Positions 60,835 through 64,000 of a stretch of DNA of 64,000 nt are shown one piece after another; position 1 is the first letter of the stretch; each line of letters begins with the position of its first letter. The notes under the pieces were generated by a model, which made no database searches, was not told the DNA's origin, and saw only the letters and a program-made list of their open reading frames with translations. A program made the translations under genes and the position numbers. The DNA is taken from assembly GCA_016648135.1 (NCBI GenBank), contig JADDOH010001516.1, positions 310,001 through 374,000 of the forward strand, written 5' to 3'. The stretch is from Agrypnia vestita (lineage: Eukaryota > Arthropoda > Insecta > Trichoptera > Phryganeidae).

Positions 60835-63259
60835 GTTAGTACCTACATACTTTAATATTACATTTTAAGTAAAAAAAATTCAACTAAAAAGTTCGCAATT
60901 TCTTGTCTACAGTAAATGATGTACTCCTGTGATTTTTCACCGGCTAGTACCAAATATGCGAAGTTGCAAACTTCAAAAACTGATTGATGCTACCTGCACA
61001 TGAACATGCAGTACCGGTTTTTTAACATAAAAAAAATCATGGTCGCGACAACAAACATAATATATGTAATTCATGTATTACTGTTTATGAATCACAATTT
61101 GTATAAATCGTTGTAGCCGTATACCTCTCACATACATACGTTGTTTCCCCGTAGGGGTAGACAGAGTGGATAGAGTGCCACACTCCTCTACCCTGACACA
61201 CAACTCTCGCCTCATCTACATTCATACATCTTCGCATGCAAGCTCGTCGGTTGTTGAGGCTTCTAACGGGACCATCTTCCAGTATCTGGTTAATTTTGTC
61301 ATGCCACGTCTTCCGCGGTCACCCTCTCTTTCTGGGGCCATCAACACATGCATTATATATCTTTCTTACCATTTTTCCTCATTCATTCGCTCAACATGCC
61401 CAAATCATCTGAGCGACACTTTTTTTATTCTATTAATTATGCTAAAATCAGCGTTAAATTTATTCCAAATATCTTCATTCTTTACTCTATCATAAATGGA
61501 TTTGCCACACATACGTCTAAGGGGTCCTCCATATTTCATATTTGTTCATAACATAAGTCGAAACTTCTGATTATTTTGACATTGCTAAAATATTATGCAT
61601 TTATTAGAGGCTTAGAAAAAATTCAGACTAGTAATCTGAACTGCTTTGATTCTCAGAAATTTTCACGCGAATAAGTAGGTAAAATATATACACTCGATGA
61701 TTGTCTCACCTATATTAAATAACAAACGAATGTTGCATTATGTAAAGTGATCACTTGAGCCATATCACGTTATAAGCCCTGTGGTCACCCTATAAAGACT
61801 TCCACACACGTTTCCCATATAAACAGCTTCGTCTCTGTGAGACTTTTACAATAATTAATTAATAATAATAATAATTAATTGATTATTAATAATTATCCCT
61901 TTGTGAACAAAATCCAGAAAATGTGTTCTTAGTACATACATATACAAATATTGTCCATAATTATAATTATTGTATATACAATAATATTATTAGTATATTT
62001 TTCATTTGTAAGATTTACTGCACATGTTACATTTTTAATTATTTCCGAAACATCACTGTTTAAAAGAACACTCTTTAACGGCATAAATGGCATTTTAATT
62101 TAATTTAATAAATATAAAAGTATAATAGCTTTGTCCTAAATACAATAAAACCCCGTTAATTTGAAATTTGCCATAATTATACATTTTTTACCCCACAATT
62201 CCATTGTAGATTTACCCCGATAATTTGTAATTCGAAATAATTTTTAACCCCTTATGTCATAAACCATTTCAGTAAGTACACATATTTATTTCAAATATTT
62301 TTGAAACTTGACGAAATTTTAAAAAATATTAATATTTTTTCGCAAAAAATATTTCAATTGGCCGTATTCTGAAAATAGCAATATTACTATTTCGGTATCT
62401 TGACAGTTATTATATAACACTAATGCCGGCAATGTTGACGTTTTAAGTGCCACAGCATTGAAATTCATGAATTCAATCAATCAGTCAATTAATAAACAAA
62501 TGTTAAGTTATTCACAAATTGCGCATTAGAGCTTTCTGATTGATTGAATTCATTCATTTCAAACCTGTCAAACTTAAAACGTCAAAATTGGCGGCATACA
62601 ATGTTATACATATAATAATAATAACTGTCAAGATACATAGATAGCAAAATTATTTTTTTTAGAATACGGCCGAATATCGGGTAATAGAATAATAACAGTA
62701 ATGGAAATGTCACGAACTTGTATCATATAAGCATAATAAATATTGCGTTTTCAAAATGATTTCCTGAATATGCAAAAATACAGACATTTTTCAAAAATTT
62801 AATTGAACTTTTCATGAGTTTTACGATTCTCGGAGAATTTTCGCAATACAATCGCTATTTTATTTTACATAACATGAATTTCGAATTAACGGGGCTCCGC
62901 ATACTATTGAATTTTGAATTAACGAGGTTCTACTGTATTATTTTAATTTATAAATAACACTTTTTAATGTCATTTCAGATTATGTCACGTGGTGGCGTTC
63001 GTTTTGATGTTCCTATACATCACAATGTTTCGAATAATCTGCCTATCCAGACAGGAAAGAATCGACGATTTGATCAACCTCCTTCTAATGATGTTGACTT
63101 TGAAAATAGTCGGTGTGGCCTTCGAGATTCACGCTGCAGATAAATGTAAAGAAACCATGAATGAATCTGGCCAAAAGACTTTAAATGATAACAATCTGAC
63201 AAACCTCACGTTTTACGACATGTTTCATTATGCATTTTCGTATTTGGGACTTCTTACTG
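60599..63259 (+). CDS. MBOAT7: Second MBOAT7-like acyltransferase gene, first two exons (continues past the window)
   Basis: Exons 60599-60834 and 62979-63259 give 172 codons plus one base. The protein starts MRVIIDYLGTKHDLTGLSIL and continues through GLLMTVLFCGQHLWHFLSAG, then KLCHVVAFVLMFLYITMFRI, LLLMMLTLKIVGVAFEIHA and FHYAFSYLGLLT. It aligns block by block with copy 1 (GQHAWHH, KCHLVSMAYLF, LKLIGVAFDIH, FHYTFSYIGMV), and both introns sit at the same place and phase (2, then 1). The catalytic exons lie outside the window, so activity cannot be judged. Codons are AT-rich at third positions. It is a tandem duplicate of the gene at 34257-54890. Confidence 0.92.
61140..61545 (-). pseudogene. 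LINE 3' fragment in intron 1 of MBOAT7 copy 2
   Basis: The minus strand encodes RVKNEDIWNKFNADF, FGHVERMNEEK, PRKTWHDKINQILEDGP and VRSLNNRRACMRRCMNVDEA, with stops between them. Same general family as 35860-36250. Confidence 0.8.
62375..62677. repeat. MITE with TIR GGCCGTATTCT
   Basis: GGCCGTATTCTGAAAATAGC and TATCTTGACAGTTATTAT at the left face ATAACTGTCAAGATA and AGAATACGGCC at the right. A related partial copy (GTATCTTGACAGTTATTGCC and AAATGTTAAGTTATTCACA) runs from about 63800 to the window end. It is bordered by AAACCTCGTTAAT-type pogo/Tigger-like ends at about 62150 and 62880-62940. Confidence 0.75.
62979..63259 (+). CDS. MBOAT7: MBOAT7 copy 2, exon 2
   Basis: The acceptor is TGTCATTTCAG and the donor GTAACT at 63260, phase 1. 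It encodes the next membrane segments and a polar loop (CKETMNESGQKTLNDNNLTN) in place of the charged loop of copy 1. Confidence 0.92.
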
Positions 63260-64000
63260 GTAACTATAATAATGATCATATTTAATTGCTTCATGTGGAA
63301 AGAATAGACTCCCAAAGATTACCACAGCAACATGGGAAACCAGTTTGAAGAAGGATGCCTGAAAGACCCTCCAAAAGATAAAGACAGCTGGGAGTCCATA
63401 TCACAAGAAGGGTAAACCCTGCAAAATTTGCACAAACAGGCCCTAGTGGCCTCAAGCCAGTATAAGAAGAAGAAGACAATTACAACCCGCTTAACATTTT
63501 ACTTAAATATCTATCAAAAAATAAATATCACTGATATACCTACCTATAATTTCAGTTTTACGAATTTACTTCGGAAATAAAAAAGAATTGTTACTACATA
63601 ACTATCAACATCTTGGAAAAAAAAATGACAGCAAGTTTTTCTCGATTGTAGTCGAGCCTTAATGAAATATGTCTACGAATTTACTTTACTCAGCCAATAT
63701 ATTCGCTTGGGCAATAGAATCTCGTTAATTCGAAATTCTAGGTAGGTACAAATTTTTTTTAAATCGCAATGCGATTGGAAAATTCGTGTTATGGTTATTA
63801 TATACTAAAAAAGCAATAATTGCTATTTCAGTATCTTGACAGTTATTGCCTATAACATTTTATAAAGTCGTCAATTTTGACGAAATTTTGATTTAATAAA
63901 TTCAACCAATCAGAAAACTCTAAAACGTAAACAAATGTTAAGTTATTCACAGTTTATGATCTATATTGATATTTAAATTAATTCTGCCACTCAAAAAGGT
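63260..64000. other. Start of intron 2 of MBOAT7 copy 2
   Basis: No exon 3 (expected to begin GPY/F..RYRTY) is visible before the window ends. The stretch holds repeat pieces only: a short LINE-like end (about 63300-63480) and part of the TATCTTGACAGTTATT repeat. Confidence 0.6.

Overview
This is a eukaryotic, AT-rich stretch. The evidence is split genes with GT...AG introns and a heavy load of transposons. The gene content (NF-YA, two MBOAT7/farjavit-type acyltransferases) and the transposon set (BEL/Pao, Jockey and R1 clades, mariner, hAT, many small inverted-repeat elements) point to an insect. A moth or butterfly is my best guess, but nothing in the window proves the order.

Left part (1-8 kb): a minus-strand NF-YA gene, the DNA-binding subunit of the CCAAT-box factor NF-Y. 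Five exons are clear (8011 down to 3110), and a possible 25-base terminal exon lies at 1474-1498. Its introns hold a LINE relic, a relic of a Tc1/mariner-like transposase, a minisatellite and two fold-back elements, one with perfect 71-base arms. Downstream of the clear exons is a third fold-back with a hammerhead-ribozyme-like core.

Middle left (about 8.3-24.2 kb): one BEL/Pao LTR retrotransposon on the minus strand, broken by two nested non-LTR insertions. A Jockey-clade element with two intact ORFs (minus, 10046-14926) sits in its 3' LTR. A 5'-truncated, frameshifted R1-clade element (plus, about 16951-21512) sits in its pol gene. The BEL copy has lost gag and carries stops and frameshifts. 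To its right are another LTR-like promoter region (about 24.4-26.2 kb), a near-intact mariner (26629-27906), a fold-back, and several dead LINE 3' ends.

Right part (34-64 kb): a complete seven-exon MBOAT7-type lysophospholipid acyltransferase gene (plus, 34257-54890, 470 codons). It has both family catalytic residues and a poly(A) signal. Starting 5.7 kb downstream is a second MBOAT7-like gene (60599 to beyond the window end) with the same intron positions and phases, so this is a tandem duplication. The introns of the first copy are filled with DNA transposons: two TTAA-flanked elements, a TAA-flanked element ending 25 bases before exon 4, and a hAT with a perfect 8-base target duplication. 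The hAT is itself split by another DNA transposon whose reading-frame remnants I cannot assign to a named superfamily. A family of palindromic repeats also occurs in several copies around exons 4-7.

No CRISPR array, operon or rRNA gene is present. The main candidates for something undescribed are the transposon nested in the hAT, the hammerhead-like fold-back, and the divergent tandem MBOAT7 pair.
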